Positions 54,729 through 62,391 of a stretch of 64,000 bases of DNA are shown piece by piece. The stretch is from Halomicrobium katesii DSM 19301 (GTDB lineage Archaea; Halobacteriota; Halobacteria; Halobacteriales; Haloarculaceae). A model generated the notes under the pieces. The model had not been told where the DNA came from. It worked only from the letters and a program-made list of their open reading frames with translations, and made no database searches. The translations under genes and the position numbers were made by a program. The stretch lies in assembly GCF_000379085.1 (NCBI RefSeq), contig NZ_KB905378.1:753761-817760 (forward strand), in the 5' to 3' direction. Each line of letters opens with the position of its first letter. Position 1 is the stretch's first letter.

Positions 54729-56981
54729 ATGAGGCCGGACGAGGAGGCGGCAGACGCCGCCGACGGCGAGGACGTGGGGAAGAGTGACGCCGACGCCGGG
54801 GGGCGAGGCGAGCAACCGATCGAACGCGCGACGGAGACGCGGATCGTGACCGACGGCGGCGTCGATGCCGCCATCGAGGACGCGAGCGTCGAGCAGTACG
54901 CGGGTATCGTCGGGGCGCTGGAGGACGGCGTCTACGTCCTCGACGAGGACGGTCACTTCACGTTCGTCAACGAGGCGATGGTCGAGCTGACTGGCTACGA
55001 CGAGACGGAACTCCGGGGCGAGCCAGCCACCCGCATCAAGGACCGAGAGACCAGCGAACGGACCGAGACGGCGCTGGCGGCGCTGCGCGACGGCGAGACA
55101 GAGGACCTCGATCGGACCTTCGACCTCTCGGTACAGCCCAAGCGGGGCGAGCCCATCGCCTGCGAAGAGCACGTGACTGCGCTGTTCGACGACGGGCAGT
55201 TCCGCGGCGTCGTCGGGATCGTCCGGGACATCTCCGATCGACGGCGGCATCGAGAGCTGATCTCACAGCTACAGGAGACCTCGCGATCGCTCATGCAGGC
55301 TCCGAGCCGAGAGTCGGTCGCGGACATCGTCGCGAACGCGGCCCGGCAGGTGCTCGGCTTCGAGCTGAGTGCCGTCCGGCTGTACGACGCCGACGAGCGC
55401 GTGTTGCGACCGACGGCGACGACCGACGCCACCGACGACCGGCTCCCCGAGCGGCCGGTGTACGCCCTCGACGAGGGCCAGCCCGGCACCGTCTTCGCCT
55501 CGGGCGAACCCGCCGTCTACGACGACGTGCGAACGATCGAGGACCCCGACGGGGAGTTCGGGCCGGTGCGCTCGGCCATGTACTTCCCGATCGGCGTCCA
55601 CGGGACCCTGACCGTCGCCTCGACGACGGTGGGTGCCTTCGACGAGAACGACCGACAGGTGGCCGCGCTGCTGGCGATCAACGCCGCCGCGGCGTGCAAC
55701 CGCGCCAAGCGCGAACAGGAGGTGCGAGAGGCCCGCGAGCGCATCGAGACGATCCTCGAACGGATCAACGGGCTGATCCAGAACACCGTCGAGGTGCTGG
55801 TCGAGGCCACCACGCGCGAGCAGGTCGAGGCCGGCGTCTGCGAGCAGCTCGTCGCCGTCGAACCCTACACCTTCGCGTGGCTGGGTCGGCCGGACGTGCG
55901 CGCCGAGACGATCAGCGCCCGCGAGTGGGCCGGCAGTCAGCCCAGCGGCGCGGCCACCGCCTCGGACGACGAGCGAGACGCACCTGCCGGGGAGCCACCC
56001 GTCGACGTCGCGGACGTGGCCGAACCGATCGACGGCGACACGCCGGGCGCGCAGGCCCTCGAATCCGAGGAGCCGAAGGTACTGGAGGGAGACGCGCTCG
56101 AAGACGCCGGCGGCTGGTTCCGGTCGGCCGCCGAGAACGGCGTCCGGTCGGTGATGGCGATTCCGCTGTCGTACACGGACTCGAACTACGGCGTGCTGTA
56201 CGTCTGTGCCGACCAGACCGACGCGTTCGACCAACGGGAAAAGGTCGTGCTGCAGGCGCTGGGTCGGGCCGTCGCGAACGCGATCAACGCCATCGAGAGC
56301 GGCCGAATCCTCAGTGCCAACAAGGTGATCGAGCTTGAGTTCACCGTCGACGACCGGGACCTGCTACTGTCGCGCCTCTCCGGTCGAGCCGGCGGAACGA
56401 TCGCCTCCGCCGGGACCGTGACACAGGAAGACGGGTCGCTGCGGCTGTATCTCACCACCCAGGACGCCGACACCGACGAGGTGATGGCCGTGCTGGACGC
56501 CGACGACGCCGTCGAGTCCGCGAGCCGGGTGGCCGAACACGACGACGAGGCGCTGTTCGACGTGACCATCACGGAGTCGCTGATCGCGACGCTCGTCGAC
56601 CACGGGGCCGTCCCGAAGTCGATCGTCAGCGAGACCGGGATCGCCCGCTACAACATCGAACTCCCCTACGAGGCGGAGGCCCGCGAGGTGTTCGGGCTCG
56701 TCGAGGACAACTACGACTCGACGGACCTAGTCGGCTACCACGAGCACGAGCGTCCCGTCCAGACCCAACAGGAGTTCCGCGCCGCGCTGGCCGACCGGTT
56801 CACCGACCGACAGGAGACGGCGCTCCGGACGGCCTACCTCGGCGGCTTCTTCGAGTGGCCCCGCGAGGTCGACGGCGACGAGCTCGCCGGTGGGATGGAT
56901 ATCTCTCGGCCCACCTACCACCAGCACCTCCGGGCCGCCCAGCACAAGGTCTTCGAGGAGCTGTTCGAAGGCGGCTACTAG
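54729..56981 (+). CDS. PAS/GAF/BAT/HTH-10 regulator (bacterioopsin-activator type)
   Basis: This 750-residue protein starts at the ATG at 54729, about 30 nt after a CTTAAGTA box. The order is an acidic N-terminus; a PAS domain at about 55-165 (IVGALEDGVYVLDEDGHFTFVN, then VGIVRDISDRR); a GAF at about 175-320 (MYFPIGVHGTLTVASTTVGAF); a coiled coil; a second GAF with an acidic insert (SVMAIPLSYTDSNYGVLYVCA); the BAT-type domain at about 535-690; and an HTH-10 at the C-terminus (LTDRQETALRTAYLGGFFEWPRE-type, then SRPTYHQHLRAAQHKVFEELF). It probably binds DNA in response to light, oxygen or redox. The GAFs lack an obvious chromophore Cys. Targets unknown. Confidence 0.9.
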   Translation: MRPDEEAADAADGEDVGKSDADAGGRGEQPIERATETRIVTDGGVDAAIEDASVEQYAGIVGALEDGVYVLDEDGHFTFVNEAMVELTGYDETELRGEPATRIKDRETSERTETALAALRDGETEDLDRTFDLSVQPKRGEPIACEEHVTALFDDGQFRGVVGIVRDISDRRRHRELISQLQETSRSLMQAPSRESVADIVANAARQVLGFELSAVRLYDADERVLRPTATTDATDDRLPERPVYALDEGQPGTVFASGEPAVYDDVRTIEDPDGEFGPVRSAMYFPIGVHGTLTVASTTVGAFDENDRQVAALLAINAAAACNRAKREQEVREARERIETILERINGLIQNTVEVLVEATTREQVEAGVCEQLVAVEPYTFAWLGRPDVRAETISAREWAGSQPSGAATASDDERDAPAGEPPVDVADVAEPIDGDTPGAQALESEEPKVLEGDALEDAGGWFRSAAENGVRSVMAIPLSYTDSNYGVLYVCADQTDAFDQREKVVLQALGRAVANAINAIESGRILSANKVIELEFTVDDRDLLLSRLSGRAGGTIASAGTVTQEDGSLRLYLTTQDADTDEVMAVLDADDAVESASRVAEHDDEALFDVTITESLIATLVDHGAVPKSIVSETGIARYNIELPYEAEAREVFGLVEDNYDSTDLVGYHEHERPVQTQQEFRAALADRFTDRQETALRTAYLGGFFEWPREVDGDELAGGMDISRPTYHQHLRAAQHKVFEELFEGGY

Positions 56982-57051
56982 GGCGCTGGCGTTCGTCGCT
57001 GTCACAGAGACGAACACCTCGAAAGTCCTCTGCGCGCCAGCGAGAGCGCAA

Positions 57052-57846
57052 TTACGCCATCGCCGCCCGGATCTGGGAGCGCAGCGACGCCTCGATGGGT
57101 GTCGGGTCCCGCAGGCGGATGTCGTCGGCCGAGAGCTCCATCGGCGATGGGGGAGTGCGGTCGACGATCGACAGCGCGGGCTCGGTGCCGGTCTCCTCGG
57201 CGACGATCGACTGGATCGACTCGCCGACCGCGGCGTTCGTGAAGGTGTACGACGAGACCGCAGCGGGGCTCTCGACGGCGAACGAGCCGGTCCCGAGTTC
57301 GCGGAGGAAGGCACAGAGATCGCCCACGTCGACGTAGGGGCGAACGATCTCGCCGTCGCCCCAGACCTCGATCTCGCCGTCGAGGGCCTGTTCGATCATG
57401 TCCTGGGCCTGTCCCCGCGGGGCGGGGCCGCCGACGACGTTGGGAAACCGGACGGTCGTGACCCCGTCGTACTCGCTGACGGCTCCCTCCGCGAGGTGCT
57501 TCGAGTGGCCGTAGCGGTTGACCTGGTCGGCGGCGGCGATGCTGGAGGCGAACACCACCGGAACGTCGCGTTCGCGGGCGACGCCGACGACGGTCGCCGT
57601 CCCCATGACGTTGTTCTCGACGAGGTGTCGCCAGTCGTCGGTCCACACGTCGGCGTCGGCCGCGAGGTGGTAGACCGCGTCGAAGTCGTGTGCCTCGAAC
57701 AGCGCCTCGACGCGGTCGGCGTCCCGAATGTCGTCGGCCGGATCGACCGCGTTGTCGAAGCCGACGACCTCGTGGCCGGCCGCCGAGAGCTGGTCTGTCA
57801 GCACACCGCCGATGTACCCCGCGTGTCCGGTGACGAGCGCGTTCAT
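57052..57846 (-). CDS. NAD-dependent epimerase/dehydratase
   Basis: This 264-residue protein starts at the ATG at 57846 (MNALVTGHAGYIGGVLTDQL). Rossmann GHAGYIG at 7-13; the active site is FASSIAAAD (Ser) with YGHSK (Tyr, Lys) in VNRYGHSKHLAEG; RFPNVVGGPAPRGQ is the substrate loop and RPYVDVGDLCAFL the family end block. Short-chain extended type, probably acting on a nucleotide sugar. The neighbouring genes do not define the pathway. Confidence 0.9.
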   Translation of the reverse strand: MNALVTGHAGYIGGVLTDQLSAAGHEVVGFDNAVDPADDIRDADRVEALFEAHDFDAVYHLAADADVWTDDWRHLVENNVMGTATVVGVARERDVPVVFASSIAAADQVNRYGHSKHLAEGAVSEYDGVTTVRFPNVVGGPAPRGQAQDMIEQALDGEIEVWGDGEIVRPYVDVGDLCAFLRELGTGSFAVESPAAVSSYTFTNAAVGESIQSIVAEETGTEPALSIVDRTPPSPMELSADDIRLRDPTPIEASLRSQIRAAMA

Positions 57847-57887
57847 TGCTCGTAGTTGCGCTGGCGGTTATTTGAATCCGGTGAAGA

Positions 57888-58673
57888 TCAGGACAGCTCC
57901 GAGAGCGTCTTCTCGGCCCACGTGACGGCGTACTCCGGGCCGTACTCGCCGTACGCGCTGGTGTCGAGGGCTGCGAACGGAGTCGGGACCTCGACGCCGT
58001 GTTTGATCGCCGAGCAAGCCAGCTCCGCGGCCGCGGGAAACTCCGTCCGCCCCATCGCGACCTCCCCGGAGAGGTCGCCCAGGCGCGGTTCGAGGCGCTC
58101 GCCCGCGTCGACCCACGCGTCGAACAGCGCCGGCAGGTCGCCCTCCCAGTCGGCAAACACCGGACGCGTCTGCAAGCCGACGAAGGCGTCGAAGACCGCC
58201 GCCGCGAGCTGGTAGGTCCCGGCCGGCGAGAGGTGATCGCCCGTGGCCGCCGCGAAGTCGGGATACCGCTCCTCGAAGAAGCCGAGGAACTGTTCGGGCA
58301 CGTCGAGCCCCGTGGCGACCAGCGCCTCCGCCAGCAGAAAGTCGACGAAGTCGTCCGGCGAGCCCGCCAGGCGGGGCTTGACCAGCACGACCGCCGGGTC
58401 GGTCTGGCGCGTCCAGGCGACGCCGCCGTCGCCGGGCATACCGACGGTGAAGTCACTCGACGCGACGGCGTGGAGCTCTGCGGGCGCGTCGTCGGGCACC
58501 CACTCGTCGGGAGAGGACAGTGGATCGACGCCGTCGGTCACCAACAGGAGATCCTCCGCGACGGCCGGATCCAGTGTCTCGAAGTCCCGCTCGCAGTCCA
58601 GCACGAGGGCGTCGGGCGCGTGTCGATCCCGAACAGTCGCCAGCTCCCCGTCGAGGGAGCGCTCGCTGAACAT
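57888..58673 (-). CDS. Conserved haloarchaeal protein of unknown function
   Basis: This 261-residue protein starts at the ATG at 58673, directly after the TAG of the 29-residue peptide gene (TAGATG), so the two are translated together. It is soluble and acidic, with HAPDALVLDCERDFETLDPAV, FLLAEALVATGLDVPEQFLGFFEERYPDF and EWAEK-type C-terminal helices. No Cys cluster, TM or catalytic triad is evident. I do not recognise the family beyond its haloarchaeal look. Confidence 0.7.
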   Translation of the reverse strand: MFSERSLDGELATVRDRHAPDALVLDCERDFETLDPAVAEDLLLVTDGVDPLSSPDEWVPDDAPAELHAVASSDFTVGMPGDGGVAWTRQTDPAVVLVKPRLAGSPDDFVDFLLAEALVATGLDVPEQFLGFFEERYPDFAAATGDHLSPAGTYQLAAAVFDAFVGLQTRPVFADWEGDLPALFDAWVDAGERLEPRLGDLSGEVAMGRTEFPAAAELACSAIKHGVEVPTPFAALDTSAYGEYGPEYAVTWAEKTLSELS

Positions 58674-58763
58674 CTACGCGAGCGCGAGGTTCGCGATCAG
58701 TGCCAGGGACAGCAGCGCCGAGACGGCGATGGTCCCGAGAACGATCTTCGTTGGGTTGCTCAT
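58674..58763 (-). CDS. 29-residue membrane peptide coupled to the 57888 gene
   Basis: The minus strand reads ATG (58763) to TAG (58674), encoding MSNPTKIVLGTIAVSALLSL followed by ALIANLALA. It has a short charged head, a Thr/Gly turn and one TM helix of about 20 residues. The stop is immediately followed by the ATG of the next gene. It lies about 40 bp downstream of the start of the divergent MATE gene region. The clean hydrophobic profile and coupling support a real gene; function unknown. Confidence 0.65.
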   Translation of the reverse strand: MSNPTKIVLGTIAVSALLSLALIANLALA

Positions 58764-58802
58764 ACCGGTGGCTGGGTCGGGTTCGGCATTAAAGCTTCAG
58801 TT

Positions 58803-60299
58803 CTAGTCGTCGGCCCCCACGCCGGAGGCCCGCGCGACGGCGCGCCACTTCCCCGTCCAGAAGCGACCGGTGTTGACCGCGGCCTTGACGTAGTAGTCAC
58901 CGACGATGGCCGCGAAGATGGCGGACAGTCCCCAGCCCATGCCGGGCGTGAGGGTGATCTCGAGGACGGGGACCGTCACGGCGAAGCCGACGGGGAGCGC
59001 GAGGACGGCGACGGGGATGCGATAGAGGTAGGAGCCGACGAAGGTGCCATAGAGGGGCCAGCGGGTGTCCCCAGCGCCCCGGAGGCTCCCGCGCATGGTC
59101 CGAGAGACGCTGAAGCCGGCGACCGCCAGCGCGAACACGCGGATGAACGTGACCGTCAAGTCCGGGTACTCCGTCCCGAAGAGCAGCGAGATGGGACGGG
59201 CAAAGACTACCAGCACGGCGGCGATCAGCAGCTGCGTGACCAGCGCGATCCGGAGCGTCTGCCAGCCGTACTCCCCGGCGTCGGTGTCGTCGCCGGCCCC
59301 GACGTACTGGCCCACGAGCGTGCTCGCGGCCGTCGAGTACCCCCAGGCGGGCATCAGCGCGAGCAACATCACGCGGCGACCGATCGCGAAGGCGGCGACC
59401 GTCGGCGTCCCGAGCACGCCCAGCACGAACAGGAACGGGAAGCGAGCGAACGTCTGGAGCAGGCGCATCCCCGAAAGCGGGAGCGCGACGCGGACGATCT
59501 CGGTCAACAGACCGAGATCCAGCTGGCGGCCGCCGAGTCGGAGCGTCACGACGTAGCGCCCGGACGCCAGCAGCGCGAAGAAGACGGCCGCCGCGAGCGT
59601 GTTGGCGACGGCGGTCCCGATGGCGGCACCGGCGATCCCCAGCCGCGGCGCGGGGCCGAGCCCGAAGATCAGGACCGCGTTGAGGACGACGTTGGTCGGC
59701 AGCGTCAGCAGGCGGACGTACATCGGCGTCCGGGTGTCCGCGCTGCCGGCGAGCGCCCGCGCCGCGACCATGCTCCAGAACCGCGGGGCCAGCGACAGCA
59801 TCACGATCGAGAGGTAGAGCCCGCCGAAACGGATCGCGTCGGGGTCGTCCGTGAGAAGTCCCACCAGCGGCTCGGCGTACAGCCACGAGACGGCCGTCAG
59901 GGGCACCGAGATTAGGAGCGCGAGCCACAGCGACTGCTTGACCGCGAGGTCCGCGCGCGCGGACTCACCAGCACCCTGGAGCCGGGAGACGACGCTGATC
60001 GTCCCCGAGGTGACAGCCAGCGACAGCCCGAAGCCGATGAAATAGTACTGAAAGCCGAGCTCCAGGCCGGCGATCGCGGCGTCGCCAAGCGCCAGTCCGA
60101 CCATCGCGAAGTCGGCGATTCGCAGGAAGATCCGGAGGCCCCCGGTGACCATCACGGGCGCGGCCAGGTCGAGCGCCTCCGTCGACTTCTCCCGGTCGAC
60201 GAGCCCGTACTGCGCCAGCAGCGCCGGGAAACCGTCGATGAACCGACCGGGAAGTGCGGAGAGCCAGGCGACCAGCTGCGCGAGGAGGCGACGGGCCAT
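58803..60299 (-). CDS. MATE-family efflux transporter
   Basis: This 498-residue protein starts at the ATG at 60299. Twelve hydrophobic segments form two related halves, each beginning with LDLAAPVMVTGGLRIFLRIADFAMVG and LLTEIVRVALPLSGMRLLQTF respectively, the internal repeat of MATE proteins. The NorM/DinF-like GTISVVSRLQGAGESARAD and ASTLVGQYVGAGDDTDAGEYG blocks are present. Na+ or H+ antiport of cationic compounds; substrate unknown. Confidence 0.9.
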   Translation of the reverse strand: MARRLLAQLVAWLSALPGRFIDGFPALLAQYGLVDREKSTEALDLAAPVMVTGGLRIFLRIADFAMVGLALGDAAIAGLELGFQYYFIGFGLSLAVTSGTISVVSRLQGAGESARADLAVKQSLWLALLISVPLTAVSWLYAEPLVGLLTDDPDAIRFGGLYLSIVMLSLAPRFWSMVAARALAGSADTRTPMYVRLLTLPTNVVLNAVLIFGLGPAPRLGIAGAAIGTAVANTLAAAVFFALLASGRYVVTLRLGGRQLDLGLLTEIVRVALPLSGMRLLQTFARFPFLFVLGVLGTPTVAAFAIGRRVMLLALMPAWGYSTAASTLVGQYVGAGDDTDAGEYGWQTLRIALVTQLLIAAVLVVFARPISLLFGTEYPDLTVTFIRVFALAVAGFSVSRTMRGSLRGAGDTRWPLYGTFVGSYLYRIPVAVLALPVGFAVTVPVLEITLTPGMGWGLSAIFAAIVGDYYVKAAVNTGRFWTGKWRAVARASGVGADD

Positions 60300-60382
60300 C
60301 GAGACGAAATGGAGACCGAACGCTACTGAGGGTTTCGCTGGCGATAGACGAACCGTCGAAGTCGAACGCGAAGGCGGCCGTC

Positions 60383-60464
60383 ATACGGACGGTTGTAGGC
60401 GTTTACCCAGTCGACCGCACGATGGCGTGCGGTCGATCTGGTAAAGACCTACAACTTTCCGTAT
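60383..60464. repeat. 82-bp ATAC...GTAT palindromic element (copy 4)
   Basis: The arms ATACGGACGGTTGTAG and (reverse complement) ATACGGAAAGTTGTAG flank a stem TCGACCGCAC that pairs perfectly with GTGCGGTCGA. Its last base is the final base of the mqo stop codon on the minus strand, exactly as copy 1 ends on the hsp20 stop. It lies about 85 bp upstream of the MATE gene. Confidence 0.75.
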
Positions 60465-61852
60465 CAGTCGTCCTGTGCGGGCGCTTTCGTCTGCTCCTCG
60501 TCCTCGTTGGCGGTTTCGGCCCGCGGGAAGCTCTCGATGGTCGCCGAGCGGAACCCGTCCTTGTCGAACTCGTAGTCGTCGCCCAGCGCCTCGACGAGGT
60601 GCTCGGTGTCGCGCATGGCGTTTTTCAGGCTCGTGGAGGCACCCGGCGAGGGCGTGATGTTGAAGATCACGTCGTCGTCGGTGATCTTGGCCTCGCCCAT
60701 GTCCAGGGTCTTGTTCTCGGTGTCGACGATCTGAGGGCGGACGCCGCCGTAGCCCTTCGCGCGGTCGATGTCGTCCAGTTCCGCGGTCGGGACGACCTTC
60801 TGGACGTGGGGCAGGAAGGCCCGCTTGCCGACCTCGGGCAGGTCGTAGACGAGGTTCTTCAGCACGTAGGGCAGCAGGATGCGGTCGGCGAGGATGTTGG
60901 CGTAGCTGAGGAACGAGTCGACGTTGAGGCCGAACACGTCGAAGAAGTCACTGACAGTGGAGATCTCGCCCCGTTCGAGCGCGGGGACGAGCTTGGCCGT
61001 CGGTCCGAAGCGCGTGACCGAGTCGTCGTGTACGTCGGCGTCGCCGTGGACCGCCGCGAAGGGCAGCTTCTTCATTTGGAGGGTGTACACCTTGCCGTTG
61101 AGGAAGTCGTCGGCCAGGAAGAAACTGCCCGCGACCGGCAGCAGCGACATCCCCTCGCCGTAGCCCATCTCCTTGGCGATCTGGAGGCTGTGAGAGCCCG
61201 CGGCGACGACGGCCGCGTCGGACTCGAACCAGCCCGCGTCGGTCTGGAAGATGTAGCCGTCCTCGGTGTCGTCCATCTGGGTGACCTCGGTGCCGGTGAA
61301 CACGTCGACGCCGTCGATCTCCTCGGCGTCCTCGACGAACGAGTGGGAAACGTCGCCGTAGTCGACGACGTAGCCGTCCGGGGTCTGGAGCGCGAGCATC
61401 TCCTCGGTCGGGTCTCGGCCCTCGACGACCTTCGGCTCGATCTCGGCGATCTCGTCGCGGTCGATGGCGTCGAGTTTGGGGAACAGGTCGCCAAAGCCCT
61501 CCTCGTAGTAGCGGTCTTCGAGGCTCTGGACCTCCTCGTCCCCGACGGCCAGCACCATCTTCGAGCGCTTGCTGTGCATCTCGCGGTCCGGGTCGACGTT
61601 TTCGAGATAGCCCGCGAGCATCTCCGCGCCCTCCTTGACCTGCTCGGCTTTTTCGAGCGTGTAGTTGGTCTCGATGTCGCCGAAGTGCAGCGTCTGGGAG
61701 TTGTTCGTGTGATGCGAGTTGATCGCCGCGATCTCCGATTCCTTCTCGACGAGCGCGATCTTCTCGATGTCGGTGAAGTTCGCGACCGTGTAGAGAAGCG
61801 ATGCGCCACTGATCCCACCGCCGACGATAACGAGGTCGTATTGCTCTGTCAT
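60464..61852 (-). CDS. mqo: Malate:quinone-oxidoreductase-like FAD enzyme
   Basis: This 462-residue protein starts at the ATG at 61852 (MTEQYDLVIVGGGISGASLL). FAD-binding GGGISGASLL with LVEKESEIA; NNSQTLHFGDIETNYT is the Mqo-type block; HSKRSKMVLAVGDEEV and YVVDYGDVSHSF follow; a C-terminal FNITPSPGASTSLKNA is also typical. Mqo oxidises malate to oxaloacetate and reduces quinone at the membrane surface. It is more distant from bacterial Mqo in the middle, so L-2-hydroxyglutarate- or related FAD oxidoreductases are not excluded. Confidence 0.8.
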   Translation of the reverse strand: MTEQYDLVIVGGGISGASLLYTVANFTDIEKIALVEKESEIAAINSHHTNNSQTLHFGDIETNYTLEKAEQVKEGAEMLAGYLENVDPDREMHSKRSKMVLAVGDEEVQSLEDRYYEEGFGDLFPKLDAIDRDEIAEIEPKVVEGRDPTEEMLALQTPDGYVVDYGDVSHSFVEDAEEIDGVDVFTGTEVTQMDDTEDGYIFQTDAGWFESDAAVVAAGSHSLQIAKEMGYGEGMSLLPVAGSFFLADDFLNGKVYTLQMKKLPFAAVHGDADVHDDSVTRFGPTAKLVPALERGEISTVSDFFDVFGLNVDSFLSYANILADRILLPYVLKNLVYDLPEVGKRAFLPHVQKVVPTAELDDIDRAKGYGGVRPQIVDTENKTLDMGEAKITDDDVIFNITPSPGASTSLKNAMRDTEHLVEALGDDYEFDKDGFRSATIESFPRAETANEDEEQTKAPAQDD

Positions 61853-62044
61853 GATTAGTTCCTAGCCACCGCAGTGCGAACCGCTCACACCCCGAATGTA
61901 CGATCTGTGCTATTTAAGCCTCTCTACTCGCCAATCTGTGTATAAGATGACACGTTTGCGCTGTCAGTGTGTCTCGTTTAGACGGTAACACCACCGTCGC
62001 AGGTACCACATCGCTCGAAGACTCTCTCTCGTGACCGACTACGA

Positions 62045-62290
62045 TTACGGAATCAGTTGCTCGCCGTCGTCGTCGTAGACGGCGATGGCGTCGACGGGAC
62101 AGGAGCGGGCCGCGAACTTCGCGTCCAGTTCCGCCCCGTCGGGGACCTCGCGGACGAAGACGCCGTCGTCGGTCTCCTCGCTGTCGGCCAGGACGGCCTT
62201 GCCGGCGTCCTCGTCGCGTTCGAACTCGTCCCACTCGGCGACGCACTGGAACATCCCGATACAGGTGTCCCGGTCGTACTCGATTCGCAT
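62045..62290 (-). CDS. Small ferredoxin, single [3Fe-4S]/[4Fe-4S] cluster
   Basis: This 81-residue protein starts at the ATG at 62290 (MRIEYDRDTCIGMFQCVAEW). The Cys at 10, 16 and 64 are spaced C-x2-M-x2-C and CPVDAI. The missing Cys between 10 and 16 (Met13) suggests a [3Fe-4S] cluster, as in actinobacterial P450-partner ferredoxins. It is acidic, as are other haloarchaeal electron carriers. No P450 or reductase lies beside it. Confidence 0.85.
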   Translation of the reverse strand: MRIEYDRDTCIGMFQCVAEWDEFERDEDAGKAVLADSEETDDGVFVREVPDGAELDAKFAARSCPVDAIAVYDDDGEQLIP

Positions 62291-62391
62291 ACCCGCGCTT
62301 GCGGCCTCTCGGGCAAAGTGCTGTCGCCATCGACCACGATCGCGACGCGAGGGCGACAGTTTAAACCACCGGAGGAGCCAAGCGAGGCGTA

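Noticed and set aside
57999-59915. 638-codon plus-strand frame opposite the unknown gene and MATE gene
   Set aside because: It is antisense to two recognisable proteins; its His/Arg/Gly/Asp-rich translation is typical of shadow frames in GC-rich DNA.
60254-61858. 534-codon plus-strand frame opposite mqo
   Set aside because: Antisense to a full-length FAD enzyme with intact motifs; the translation has no domain pattern.
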